A stretch of DNA of 64,000 nucleotides from Earliella scabrosa. Taxonomy: Eukaryota; Basidiomycota; Agaricomycetes; Polyporales; Polyporaceae. Positions 1 to 11,267 of this stretch are shown piece by piece. The notes under the pieces are model-generated. The model saw only the letters and a program-made list of their open reading frames with translations. It searched no databases and was not told the origin of the DNA. Numbering within the stretch: the first letter of the stretch is position 1; the number at the start of each line of letters is the position of its first letter. The position numbers were made by a program, and so were the translations under genes. The DNA lies in contig JABYQQ010000017.1 in the NCBI GenBank assembly GCA_022605405.1, forward strand, positions 310,001 through 374,000, given 5' to 3'.

Positions 1-1
1 C

Positions 2-205
2 TACAACAGGAAGAACCGCCTCAAGCGTCACTCTGTCGGTGGGCGCATCCACGGCTTGATGCTGGCCGTTCATCGTTCTTTTCTTCGCCTGTTCTTTCTC
101 TCTTTTACCATCTTGCCATCTATCTTCCTCCCGGGCTTCTTCGGACCTCAGGGATGGCCGCTGTATCAATATCATCTTCCCTTCCTTCGATCTGTTGTAT
201 GCTAA
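2..205 (+). CDS. Possible 3' end of a gene cut by the window edge
   Basis: An open frame runs from the first bases of the window to a TAA at 203-205, about 67 codons with no ATG at its left end. Its first part is basic (NRKNRLKRHSVGGR) and its last part is hydrophobic and aromatic. It could be the last exon of a gene lying to the left, or chance open sequence. I recognise no family. It points toward the converging DUF4139 gene A. Confidence 0.2.
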   Translation, partial: YNRKNRLKRHSVGGRIHGLMLAVHRSFLRLFFLSFTILPSIFLPGFFGPQGWPLYQYHLPFLRSVVC

Positions 206-430
206 GTCTCAGCCCGCTGATACGGATACCCGAACATTTGGTAGGACGCCGATAAGGACGTCGCGAGAGATGGGACTGTGGCATTCGGAGCTAGAGCGGC
301 GCTGCTAGATTATGGGTACCTAGGGGCGGACTGGCCCCGCTGCGGGTCCCTTCTTGAAGGCGACCAGGCTCATCTCATTTGTTTAACAAGGCTCTCTACG
401 TACTATACCAACAGCGCTCGACCGACTAGA

Positions 431-2339
431 TCATTTCTTAGCTCCCTCAAGCGTCTTCTCCTCCCACTTCACGCTCGCTGGAGCCGTGATGTCCCACTCG
501 GCTTCCAACTCGACCCTCTTACCCGCCGGGACGCCACACACCCACTCATACATTCCGTCCTTCTCGCCGCCTTTCCCGTTCACGACCTTCGTCCAGCGGA
601 CGATCGCGTCTGTCACGTCACCTCCTACATTCACGGCGACTTGGTCCTCGGCTGTCGCTCTCGCAAGGCCATCGGGCTTCCGGAGCATGACTTTGACCTT
701 GGATTCGCGATCGCAGACAGGAAGAGCGTCACGTATGAGGAGCGGCGAGACCGCGAACTGGTGCTTGTTCGCCACCGTCGTCGTGACCGTGCGCGTTGTC
801 GTCTTCATCGGCTCCGCAAAGTTGCGTGGCGGTTCTTCGTCAGTGCGCGAGCTCTGCCGATATGACACTTTGAGGGCGGTGTCGATGCCAAGCGTGCATG
901 TGAAGCTTGCGTGAGGGCTGACTCGCTAAGATCGAACAAAGAGCGCGTCAGCATGTATCTATGAAAAGCCGACAACAGCTTGCACACGTACCCCGAGAGA
1001 CGTCTTCGTCACGAAGCCGTTGTCCATATAGACACTGGCTGGACCTGCGAGCAAATCGTACTCGCTTGTGTTCTCTATGTTCGCTTCGATGAACACGGCC
1101 TCCGATTGGCGAGGGACGCAGACGTATCGAAGTGCAGCAGTGAATTCAAGTGCCGCGACTGTCACCTTGTGTGATAACCCGTCGCTCGGGAGGGTGACGG
1201 TCTCGGTGATGCGGAAGGCGAGTGATAGTGGGTTTCCATGGTCGAGCTTTGTAGGCTCCGACGATGGAACGGACGTCGTGGGTTGGATGATCACAGGGGG
1301 AGGTGTATCAACTCTCAGGCTCTCACGTCGGACGTCCACCTGAGAACCGTAGTATTCGTCGCCCCTTGGCATGGTAGATCCGCCTCGTGGTGTGGTTGCA
1401 GAGATTTTGATCGTCTCCACAGTAGGTACCGATAGGCTCTGAAGAGTTTGGGTGCTCGCTGTGCTCAGCGTGAGCTGAGCACCGTCCCAATTCTCGCCCG
1501 TAGCCTGCGATATGTTTGCACAGTATCGAAGGGAGATCTTGGGGGATGGTTGGTCTGCGTCGCTTGTGGCACGGAGGTGATAGTACGGTTTCCAGCTCAC
1601 CCCCGTCACAACTGCAAGTTTGAGTAAACAACCTAATCAGCACTGTAGTCCTGTATCTCAGACTCTGAACAAGGGGTCGCTCACGATATGTAAGCTGGAA
1701 CGCAATATCGCAGTCCTGCTCGGCGACTATGGTGGCGCTGACTGTCGCACCTGCTTGTCCTGTGTTCTTGCTGAGCTCCGAGATCTCTTGATCGAGCTTT
1801 GCGATCTGCTCGTCCAGATCCTGGATGGCCTGTTTACCAGCACGCTGGCGCTCCATCATACGATCCAGCACACTCTCGAGCTTATTCGAATCTGCCTTCT
1901 GCAGCAAGATGCGGACGTTGCTGCTAAACGCATCGTTCTCCTGCTCTCGCAGTCCACGCTCCGCATACAGTGCCTTCTTCTGCGTCCTGATTTTCGTGAT
2001 TGTGTGTACATTCTGGCTCTTGGATAGGCTGCCGCTGGTGTTACGGGGTACGTCGCAAGAAAGGGCGAAGAGACGCGCTTCGGTTCCACCGTAATGGATT
2101 CTGGGAGATTCTTTGTCGATGCTGCTGGATAGATTGACAATGTCGACCTTATTCATGCCGCTCTTGAGGCAATGCATGAGATTCATATTCAGAGATCGTG
2201 GACGAGGGCTTACTCGTAGATTCGTCCTAAACGAACGGATGATCTCTGCCGTAGAAGACTGAAAGATCGTCACAGACTGGATGGAATGCTCCGGCTCTTG
2301 AGCGTTCAGCAATACTGTAGGGATAGTAGAACGTTGCAT
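431..2339 (-). CDS. DUF4140/DUF4139 (mucoidy-inhibitor-like) protein, paralog A
   Basis: First of four tandem minus-strand paralogs. The N-terminal DUF4140 part has the family signature VTIFQSSTAEIIRSF. A coiled-coil-like middle (about residues 90-190) is followed by the DUF4139 beta-rich part, with VSWKPYYHLRA, LTLSTASTQTLQSLSVPT, LSLAFR and LLAGPASVYMDNGFVTKTSLG. The last exon ends in WEEKTLEGAKK and a stop at 431-433. Four exons are inferred. Intron 1 uses a normal GT donor (CTACGA|GTAAGC) and the last intron precedes RVSPHASF, where the paralogs have LIGVNESF. The ATG at 2339 is preferred because it gives an N terminus like the paralogs; an in-frame upstream start at 2393 is possible. The linker before LSLAFR is rich in Pro, Ser and Thr and unlike the paralogs. 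Bacterial and animal relatives are known, but the molecular function is not established. Confidence 0.85.
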
Positions 2340-2541
2340 GGCGCGACTTGGGTACGACTCGGTAGGAGGATGTTCAAGAGTAAGACGCGACATCGATCAA
2401 GGCTCGGTTGAATGAGCCACGTTGCAATTGGGGGTCTTGTGTCGGGTTGTACAAGCGCTGGGGTATGGGTCAGCGACTAACTTGAAGGACGTCTCCGCCG
2501 TCCGGCGTGGTGATACAGAGTTCGCTACGAGTACAATGGCT

Positions 2542-4452
2542 CTAATTCTTGCCAGACTTGCCTGGCTTCTCGGATTTCTTCTCCTCCCATCGGACGCTCG
2601 CAGGCGCCTTGATACCCCACTGACCTTCCAACTCGACTTTTCCGCGCGCCGGCGCACTACACACCCACTCAAACATTCCATCCTTCTCGCCACCCTTCCC
2701 GTCCACGACCTTCGACCAGCGAACCTTTACGTCGGTTGTCTCACCAGAGGCCGTACTGATGGAGACTTCTTCTCCAGCCTTCGCCCTCGCAAGCCCCTCC
2801 GGCTTGACAAGCACAACTGTGACGGTGGCGTTGTCGTCTCCGATAGGCAGCACCTCGCGGATCAGGAGGGGGGAAATGTCGAAGGGATTGTTGTTCTTCA
2901 CAACGATCGCGACGGTGCGCGAAATGGTCTTGATGGGTTCTGCGAAGTTGCGCTGAGGCTCCTGCTCAGCGCGCGAACTCTGCCGGTATGACACCTTGAG
3001 AGCGGTCTCGATACCGATTGTGCAGTCGAAGCTTTGGTTGACGCTGACGAGCTGGATGTGAACGTGAGTATACCAAACGAACTGACAGAATACGGGATTG
3101 GATTATATACTCACCCCTAAGGACGTTTTCGTGACAAATCCGTCATCCATGAAGACGCTCACCGGCCCCGCGAGCAGCTCGTATGCGCTTTTATTCTCGA
3201 TATTGGCCTCAATGAAGGCCATCTCCTTCTGGCGCGGCACGCACACGTACTTGATCTGTGCGGAGAAGTCAAGTACCGCGATCGAAACTTTGTGCGACAA
3301 TCCGTCACTTGGGATAGACACGACCTCGCTTATGCGGAAAGAAAGGGACAGTGGGTTGCCGTGGTCGACCTCTGCTGGCTCGGGCAGTACTGTCGTCGGT
3401 AACTCAGGGATACTTGGAACGGAAGCAAATGCCAACATTGTAGGCACTTGAACGTGAGAATATATTGGCATCCGACTGACTTCGTGGTGAATGGGTTGGC
3501 GCGAAGTCGATGGCGGTGGAACAAATGGAGTGTGGATCTTCAGACATTCCACAGTAGGAACCCCGAGGCTTTGCAAAGTCTGGGAATTTGCCGTGCTTAG
3601 GATCAGTTTGGCATACGTCCAGTCCTCGCCCGTTGTCTGCGCAATGTTGGCGCAGTAATGGAGAGCAACCTTGGACAACAGTCTCCCGTCTCTGGTGACG
3701 GCGCGGAGATCGTAGTACGGCCTCCAGCTAGCTCCTGACACCACTAGGTGCAACGTCATCGTCTGATGGACCTGAGATACCAATCATCACTTACGGTATG
3801 TCAATGCGAAGTCAACCTCGCAGTCACGCTCTGCCAGAATGGTGACCGTAACTACCCCACCAGTTTCCCCCTTACTCGTCTTTCGAAGGAGCGAAATCTC
3901 CTCGTCAAGCTTGGAGATCTTAAGATCAAGCTCCAGTACTGCTTTCTTCTCTACGCGCTTGCGCTGAGTGATGCGATCCAACAGGCTGTTGATCTTCGCC
4001 AGATCTTCCTTCTCCAATAGAGTGCGAGTGGCATACTCCAAGGTCTCGCACTGCTTGTTATGGAGGCTGCGCTCTAGCTCGACTGCCTTCTTCTGTGTCG
4101 TAAGCTTTGCAATTTCGGCCGCATTCCTTGCCTTCGAGGCCACGCCTGTCGTAGTTGAACGCTGCACGTCACAGCAGATGTCGAAGACGCGTGCGGCGTC
4201 CCCCAGATCATGAATCCAGGGCGATTCTGTGTCGATGTTACTGGACATGTTGACAACCTTAAGAAAATTCTTGCCGCTCTACCTTCTGACTTAGCTCATT
4301 CATCTCAGTAGATAGTCGCAGTGGTGACACACCTGAAGTCCTATGGCGTGGAACGCACGCGTCACCTCCGCAGTCGATGATTGGAAGATGGTGACCGAGT
4401 TGACGGGATGAGCAACGGCATCCAACGATATAGTCTTGGTGGAAGAGTGCAT
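2542..4452 (-). CDS. DUF4140/DUF4139 protein, paralog B
   Basis: The gene starts at the ATG at 4450-4452 (MHSSTKTISLDAVAHPVNSV). The N-terminal domain carries VTIFQSSTAEVTRAF, followed after intron 1 (normal GTGTGT donor) by NIDTESPWIHDLGDAARVFD. A charged helical segment around LLDRITQRKRVEKKAV suggests a coiled coil. The DUF4139 part has VSGASWRPYYDLRAV, LILSTANSQTLQSLGVPT and LLAGPVSVFMDDGFVTKTSLG. The last exon has YRQSSRAEQEPQRNFAEP and a Lys-rich tail ending KPGKSGKN. The closest relative in the window is G, judged by shared CCDV and LDRIT..KR blocks. Four exons with intron positions as in the other paralogs. No inactivating lesion was seen. Confidence 0.86.
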
Positions 4453-4841
4453 GATAGTGCCGCTTGAAAGTTTCGCAGGGTAGCTGATGATGTCCGCCGT
4501 CGGTACTTCAGGTCACTAATAGTAGGAGTGACTCACCAAATGTTCGGCGAGTTCACGTTGCGTGAAGATGACAAGTGCTGCAAGGTTCTCAGTCGACGGT
4601 CAATATTTACATCGATTATCGAGAGTGGTGCACGCGTCGCATAGGTAAACCGGTCACGTTGAGGCCACGCTGAGCTCACGAGTCACGACGAAGCAGCATA
4701 GACGCCAGTTCAGCGCTCGACGTCCGACCCGAGATAAGCCGACAACTTGGCGTCCGCCGTCACAGTACCAAGGGTGCTCTACATACTTCTCTGCTACAGG
4801 CTACAAGAACAAGCAATGTGAACATGAGATTAGCAATCCGC
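4453..4841. other. Intergenic region between paralogs B and C
   Basis: About 390 nt between the start of B and the stop of C, both on the minus strand. It should hold the promoter of B and the 3' end of C. I see no ORF of note, no RNA gene and no clear TATA box. Confidence 0.5.
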
Positions 4842-6832
4842 CTATTTCTTCAGCATCGAGTTCGTCTTCTCTTGCCACTCGACGCTCGCTGGTGCCTTTA
4901 CATCCCACTCCGTCTCGAGCTCGACCTTCTGACCCGCGGAAACGCTGCAAACCCACTCGTACGTACCATCATTCTCCCCGCCTGTCCCGTCGACGATCTT
5001 GACCCAGCGAACCTTGACATCGCTCGCGCCCCCGCCCGCATCAACGAGAATCTCCTCTCCATCTTTCGCTTGTGCGAGTCCGCCAGGCTTTCTGAGCATG
5101 ATCTGCACGGTACCGCGATCGTCCTGTAGGGGTAGGGCATCACGAACAATGAGAGGTGAGATGTCGAACTGATGGTTGTTCGACACAGTTGTGGTGACGG
5201 TCCGTGTCGTGGTCCGTACCGGCTCTGCAAAGCTACGGGGCGGTTCTTGTTCCGTGCGCGAAGTTTGCCGATACGCGACCTTGACGGCATTGTCAATGCC
5301 GAGCGTGCATTGAAAGCTCTCATTCATGCTAATGAGCTACACGCCCATGCCGACCTCGAGATCAGCATGTGGACGAGTAAGTGAATTCGGCAGACTCACC
5401 CCGATGGAAGTCTTGGTTAGGAAACGACCATCCATGAAGACGCTGACGGAACCGGCGAGCAGCTCGTAGCTGCTCGTGTTCTTGATGCTCGCCTCGATGA
5501 ATGCGACCTCTGTCTGGCGCGGCAGACAGACGTACTGCAACTCCGCAGTGAAGTCCAGAACGGCAACAGAGACCTTCTGTGCCAGGCCATTGCTCGGCAG
5601 GGATACCGCGCTGCCAACGCGGAACGCAAGCGATAGTGGATTGCCGCTATCAGCATCCGCTGGGGGCGCAGGCAATGGATCCTCGACTGACTCCGAGACG
5701 ATGCTCGGACTTGGAGCAGTAATCGGTACTTCCCCCCGATATCGATAGGACTGCTGAATCACTACTGGTAGCGGAGAAGGAATGGTGTAATCCTCTGAGC
5801 GGACTGAACTGGCATAAGATCGCGGCGGTATAAAGTCTGGCGAAGCCTCCCGAGACGTGACTGATATTTTGAGAGGATCCAGGATCGGTACGGACAGGCT
5901 CCGCAGCGTCTGAGAGTTCGCTGTGCTCAACGTGAGTCCGGCGTTGTCCCAATCCTCGCCGGTATTCTGGGTGATATTAGCGCAGTAATGGAGCGAGACA
6001 TTGGACAATGGCTTTCCATCGACTGTTCTGGCGCGCAAGTCGTAGTAGGGCTTCCAGTTAGCCCCTGACACCACTAGAGGTTGAATCAGCGATTCGGGTT
6101 TGAACTCGGAAGTCCGGGAGCCGGTTATACTTACGATAAGTCAAATGCAGCACAACATCGCAAGCACGCTCTGCAAGGATGGTCGCAGTGACAATCGCAC
6201 TCGCTGCTCCCTTGTACTGTCTCCCGAGATAGTAGATCTCCTTCTTGAGCTCAGAGATGCGTCCATCGATCTCAAGGATGGCAGTGGCGGCAGCACGCTT
6301 GCGCTGTACTATACCACTCATGATATTCTCCACGTGGTCCGGATCTTCAACTCTTCCAATGAGAGTGTTGACGATGCCTTCGAGTGCCTCGTACTCCTGC
6401 TGATACAACTGCCGCTCGATCTTCAAGTCCTCCTTCTTCGCTATGAGCTCTGCGATCACGTCCGCATTCATCCCTTGGGGAATTTTACTCTTGCTCCTCT
6501 TGTCGTAAATGCTTTGTTTCGACGCCGCAGTGTCGACGCGGGAGGTATCGCAGCAGATCTCGAGCACGCGGGCAAAGGCTCCGAGACCATAGATCCTGGG
6601 CGATTCGGCATCAATCCTGCTGGATAGGTTGGCGATCTCCACGACATTTCTGCCGCACTACAGCCCGATCAGTGCTAAGTATGGTGAGTGGTGAGTGGTG
6701 CTGGGAACTTACTTGTAAACTGATCGCAAAGGTGCGCGTCAGCTCCGCGGTGGACGATTGGAAGATGGTGACAGATTTGACGGGATGATCGCTGGCATTC
6801 AACGATATCGTGGTGCTAGGAGGAATATGCAT
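4842..6832 (-). CDS. DUF4140/DUF4139 protein, paralog C
   Basis: The start is the ATG at 6830-6832 (MHIPPSTTISLNASDHPVKS), followed by VTIFQSSTAELTRTFAISLQ and a canonical GTAAGT donor. Exon 2 has SRIDAESPRIYGLGAFARVL and a coiled-coil-like stretch with GIVQRKRAAATAILEIDGRI. The DUF4139 part has VSGANWKPYYDLRA, LTLSTANSQTLRSLSVP, LSLAFRVGSAVSLPSNGLAQ and LLAGSVSVFMDGRFLTKTSIG. The last exon starts at the conserved position (LISMNESFQCTLGID) and ends WQEKTNSMLKK. The linker before LSLAFR is unrelated to that of the neighbours. All domains are present and no frameshift is apparent. Confidence 0.87.
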
Positions 6833-7110
6833 CGTGATTGATACGGAGAAACGGGACTCAAAGGTTAGCCTCCAGAGTATGGATGTTCGGGATTAAGGCA
6901 AGACTGAGGAAAGGACAAGCCTGGTGCGTGTGTGCACGTTGCGGACACGCGGAATTCTCGGCTAAGGCGGTCGGAACGCAAGCGCTCGTTCGAGGACGCG
7001 GCCTCAGGAGCAAATACAACTGATTGCATCCCCGAAGCAGTCATAGAATTCACAGATGTTGCGAGTATGCGATGCGTAGCACCGAGGGCTATATCCATCC
7101 CAGACCCATG

Positions 7111-8949
7111 TCACTCACTGGGATCTACCTTTTGCGTCTCCTCCCACCGAAGGTTCGCAGGCGACTTGATGTCCCACTCCGCCTCGAGCTTCACCTCCTT
7201 ACCCGCCGCGATACTCCTGCACACCCACTCATACGTTCCGTCCTTCTCACCACCGCGGCCCTTCTCGACCTTCGACCATCGTACCTTAGCGTCTCTGACG
7301 TCCGCACCGAGATCGACAGGTACTTCCTCGCCATCCCTGGCATGCGCGAGCTCTTCCGGCCTGCGCAACATGACCTTGATGTTCGCGTCAGAATCTCCAA
7401 GGGGTATGCCATCGCGCACGATGAGCTCGGAGATGTCGAAGGGGTGATTATTCGTGATTGCAACGACAGTGGTGCGCGTCGTGGTCTTCGTAGGCTCGGC
7501 GAAGCTGCGCGAAGGCTCGTGCGAGGTCGTCGATCGTTCACTGTAGGAGACTTTGAGCGCAGTGGCTACGCCAAGGACGCAATTGAAGCTCTCGTTGACG
7601 CCAATGAGCTGTTGGAATCATCAGCGCCCATTCGTCGCCCGAGTGAGAATAAAGGCCATGCTCACCCCGAGAGAGGTCTTGGTCACAAAGCCGTCGTCCA
7701 TGAACACGCTAACGGGGCCTGCGAGCAGCTCGTACGCGCTCGTGTTCTTGATCGTCCCCTCGATGTAGGTCGACGTCGTCTGCCGCGGAACACAGACAAG
7801 CTTCAGCTCCGCGGAGAAATCGAGCGTCGCGAGGGAGATCCTGTGCGCGACGCCATCACTTGGAAGGGAGACGGCTCCCTCGACCCGATATGCCAGCGAC
7901 AATGAGTTGCGGTCGACGCTCGTACTCTGACCGGGCTCCGAGTATTCGGACGGGGCCACGTCATAGCAGCCTACATCGCTCTCCCCCGAGGCCAGACTTG
8001 CCGACCGATACGGTAGAATGAGAGCGTCTCGAACGGGAGAGACCTTGAGCGGACTGACGATCGGCACAGAGAGGCTCTTCAACGCCTGCGAATTCGCGGT
8101 GCTCAGAGTCAGAGTGGTGTCGTTCCAGTCTTCGCCCGTGCTTTGGCTGATGCTAGCACAGTACTGCAAAGTGACGCCCGACAAGGGCTTGCCTTCTGAG
8201 GTGCTGGCGTGCAGGTCGTAGTGCGGCTGCCATTGGACGCCAGTGACGACTAGAATAGTGGCAACAGTCAGCACATATCGACGGACGTGAGAGAACAGAT
8301 ACAGACGGTAAGTGAGTTGAAACTCCAGGTGGCACTCGCGCGTCGCGAGAAGTGTAGCAACGATTCGGGCCCCGGCTTCTCCTGCGTGATTGTTCCGAAG
8401 CGACCACAGTTCGTCGTCGCTCTCTTCGATCTGCTGATCGTACTCCCAGACAGCCTTCATCGCGGCGCGTTTGCGCCGGACGACGTTGTCAAGAAATGCA
8501 TCGTACTGCTCTGGTACTGAGGTGGCGAACGACTTGCCGGCCTGGTTCAGCATATCGTACTCCTCCTGGCGCAAATTGCGCTCAGAGCTTAGAAGGCTGC
8601 GCTTAGCGGTCGCCTTCTTAATCGCGTGGAGGTTCTGTGTGTTTCTGTGCCGTGGAGGAGTGCTAAAGCTGCAAGAGATGTCGAAGAGACGTGCCATCGC
8701 ACCGAGGCCGTGGACTCTGGGCGACTCATCATCGACCTGACTTGAGATGCCCGCGATCTCCACAGTGTTGCGGCCGACCTATGAGAGAACTCAACATCAG
8801 CGACAAACGCGGATCACGGGAGAGTCAAGAAAACGCGCCTGGAGATCGGCTACGAGGGTGCGAGTCACCTCTGCAGTCGATGACTGATATATGGTCACCG
8901 ACTTCACGGGGTGTTCAGATGCTCTGAGAGAGATTATGTTGACAGACAT
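7111..8949 (-). CDS. DUF4140/DUF4139 protein, paralog D (D/E/F subfamily)
   Basis: The start is chosen at the ATG at 8947-8949 (MSVNIISLRASEHPVKSVTI) because it aligns with MISLKASEHPVKS of paralog E; the open frame continues upstream without ATG support from the family. Exon 1 (8839-8949) ends CTTCAG-type and the intron begins GC: CTCCAG|GCGCGT, ending ATAG at 8779, so intron 1 is best read as GC-AG. Exon 2 has SSQVDDESPRVHGLGAMARL and SERNLRQEEYDMLNQ, which match E and F rather than A-C. The DUF4139 part has VTGVQWQPHYDLHAST, LTLSTANSQALKSLSVP and LLAGPVSVFMDDGFVTKTSLG. The C-terminal exon ends at TGA 7111-7113. It is innermost in the left cluster. Confidence 0.86.
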
Positions 8950-9796
8950 CGTAGTGAGTAGAGGGGAGGATCGGTGAGGTCGCAACGCGGTACTTATGAG
9001 GGTACGGTGATTCAAACGCGCGGTGGGGTTCTCGAATGCATCGGTTCTATCAGCTGACGGGAGGATAGGCAAGGCCAGAATCAATGTCGGTTTTTGAGAG
9101 TCGGCGGATATGAGAAGCAGCAGAATAATTGCAGGGATGTAGATGGGCGTGCAGATTGGGAGCTACGCCAGTCCGCCACAGTCCAGGTTCGTAGTACGTA
9201 CGCCACAGGATGGAAGATGGGTCTAACATCATACCAAGAGCACACCTGATTCTGTAAAGAAGACCAATCAGTCCTTGAAGACGCACATTACGGAACTATC
9301 ACCACACGCACCGATGGCCTGGGTTGACAGTGACAACGCGTGACAGGGATCCTCCCCAACGAGTGAAGCTGTGGGTTGTGATCAAGGAGGGCGGCCTTCA
9401 TTGCATCGCGCTGGAGCCCCAGCGCATTGTCCACAAATATCGTCCGCTGTTAATTCATTGCGCTTCGCAGGGCTCTTGATGGTGGTTCCTGGAAGTGAGC
9501 AAGGTCGCAGATGCCAATTTCTGTGTGTAGAGTTATGCAGTTCGTCGTCTCCGCGACGCGGGTCTCACACCGGACATCGATGGACAGGCGCAGTTACGAA
9601 GCTAGCCAAACACGCACCAGAGAAAAGGCGGAGAAGTTCCAGGTGTACGGTCGCGTGATACACGGGCGATACTGTAACGGCGTCCTCGCCACGTAGTGCG
9701 ATAGAAGCATCGGACATTGCTGCAGTTCGAGATTTTGCGACCAGGAAACATGAAACCCTCGAACGGAACTCGTACAACATCGCACCTGGAAACACA
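8950..9796. other. Intergenic: promoter of paralog D and 3' side of CK2 beta
   Basis: About 850 nt between two minus-strand genes. The part next to 8949 should be the D promoter and the part next to 9797 the CK2 beta 3' UTR. Short open frames occur on both strands without recognisable protein character. No RNA gene or mobile element was seen. Confidence 0.5.
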
Positions 9797-10961
9797 CTAC
9801 GCATTCTCCTCCAGCTCCTCCAACCGCGCGATCTGCCTACACGACACCACACAATCAGCGAATTTCAACTCGAGGACCAGGGTAACCGTAACGCACCGAT
9901 CCCTGACAGCCTCCTGCCACCTCTGCAGCTTCGCGATCTCGTTCACCTGGAACCCGAATATGCGTGGACGGTACCTGTCCGCCTTCAGCGCCACGCTCGC
10001 GGTGCTCATGCCCTCTCCGACGCCCTCCGCCTGGGCCTCCTGCTCTTCTCGGACCCTCCTGCTTCGCCTGCTGCCCTCCACGTCGCCGCCACGTCCCGGA
10101 ATGCCGAGCTCGACAGGGCCGCTCTTTGGGGGGATGAGGTTGGGGTAGACGAGGAAGAGGAGGTGGGGGAAGGATGTGCCAAAGTACGCGCCGTCGATCG
10201 AGCCGTGGCGGGAGGACTTGGGGGAGTAGATGTCTTCGCAGCGCCCGCAGTAGAGCTTGACGGACTTCTCGTACGGGACGTCGGTGAGGCCGACCGGGAG
10301 GAGGGGCTGGGATTGGCAGAGCACGCGGGGACAGCGGCCGAAGTCTGCGCGCTTGTACTTGTCGAGCTGCGTGTGGAAGGGATGGGAATGAGGATTGGGG
10401 CGGGTATGGACAAGATGTGGCGTCAGATGAAGGCTGCGGACGTACCATCTTTGCAAGACCCCGCGCAGTCACTATCCACCTCGCATGGATGAGGCCGTAC
10501 AGGAGGCGTGCCTGCAGGTCAAGATTTCCCCGGAGGTCGTCCTGGATCTCTTCGTCTACTGAAGCAACATCTTAGTACCGTCAATGTGCAACGGAGGGTA
10601 GTTGGCGCACCTAGGTTGTCCGTGATCATGTCCAACGCCTGCGCGTAATGCTGCACTTCGGTGTTGAGACCAGTGAGATTGAAGCGGTCGAGGATGTAGT
10701 CCTCCTCGACCTCGCAAAAGTATTCGTTGCCTTTGGAGGATAGGAACCATGAAATCCACTGGAGATGGATGTCAGCTGGATAATATCGAAGCGTCTGCAG
10801 AGCCATGTACCGAGCTAAAGGATCTCAGGATACGCCATATGCAGGATATATGCCTCAGCCACTCACTTGGAATAGTCAGAACCAGACCCAGTCGAAACTT
10901 CTTCCACTAGGAGACAAATGAGGGTGAATTACAATAAAGACAACAGCGCGTTGTACTGACT
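9797..10961 (-). CDS. CKB1: Casein kinase II regulatory (beta) subunit
   Basis: Regulatory subunit of the CK2 holoenzyme, a constitutive Ser/Thr kinase of nucleus and cytoplasm. The sequence shows [20 protein letters not shown] and DRFNLTGL, then the ALDMITDN segment, GLAKM, the substrate-like region with [14 protein letters not shown], and the zinc-binding Cys pairs (CPRVLC and [15 protein letters not shown]). [18 protein letters not shown] and VYPNLIPPK complete the core. The protein ends LEELEENA. Several short introns interrupt it. The expected N terminus reads [14 protein letters not shown] and joins WISWF after an intron. Its ATG appears to be split: A at 10961 and TG after a 54 nt intron (10907-10960). 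It diverges from GUP1. Confidence 0.9.
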
Positions 10962-11267
10962 CTTCAAGTGGTAAACGAGGCGAAGGTGGGGACGGTGTTG
11001 GTGGTACGGAAGCAAGGGGCAAAGTATAGAGTTACTCAATAGCGGTAGCTTCGATAAGCTCCAGTTACTTACTGCCTTGTTACCTAGGTTAGTAGATCCT
11101 AGTAAGTCGAGTAAGTCTGGTTAATAGCGCCCATCCTTGCCTTCTCGCTTCCACATCCACTTCCGCTATATCCTCCTCCTCATCTGTCTCGTGTGCGGGG
11201 AAGGGTGTTGGGAATACTGTCGATGCTGGGGAACGACTCCTAGAGAAAACATAACATTCCTACTCTT
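10962..11267. promoter_or_regulatory. Divergent promoter between CK2 beta and GUP1
   Basis: About 306 nt separate the two oppositely oriented starts. The segment must serve both genes. It has several TAG/TAGTAAG-like repeats around 11080-11125 but no clear TATA box. Confidence 0.5.
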
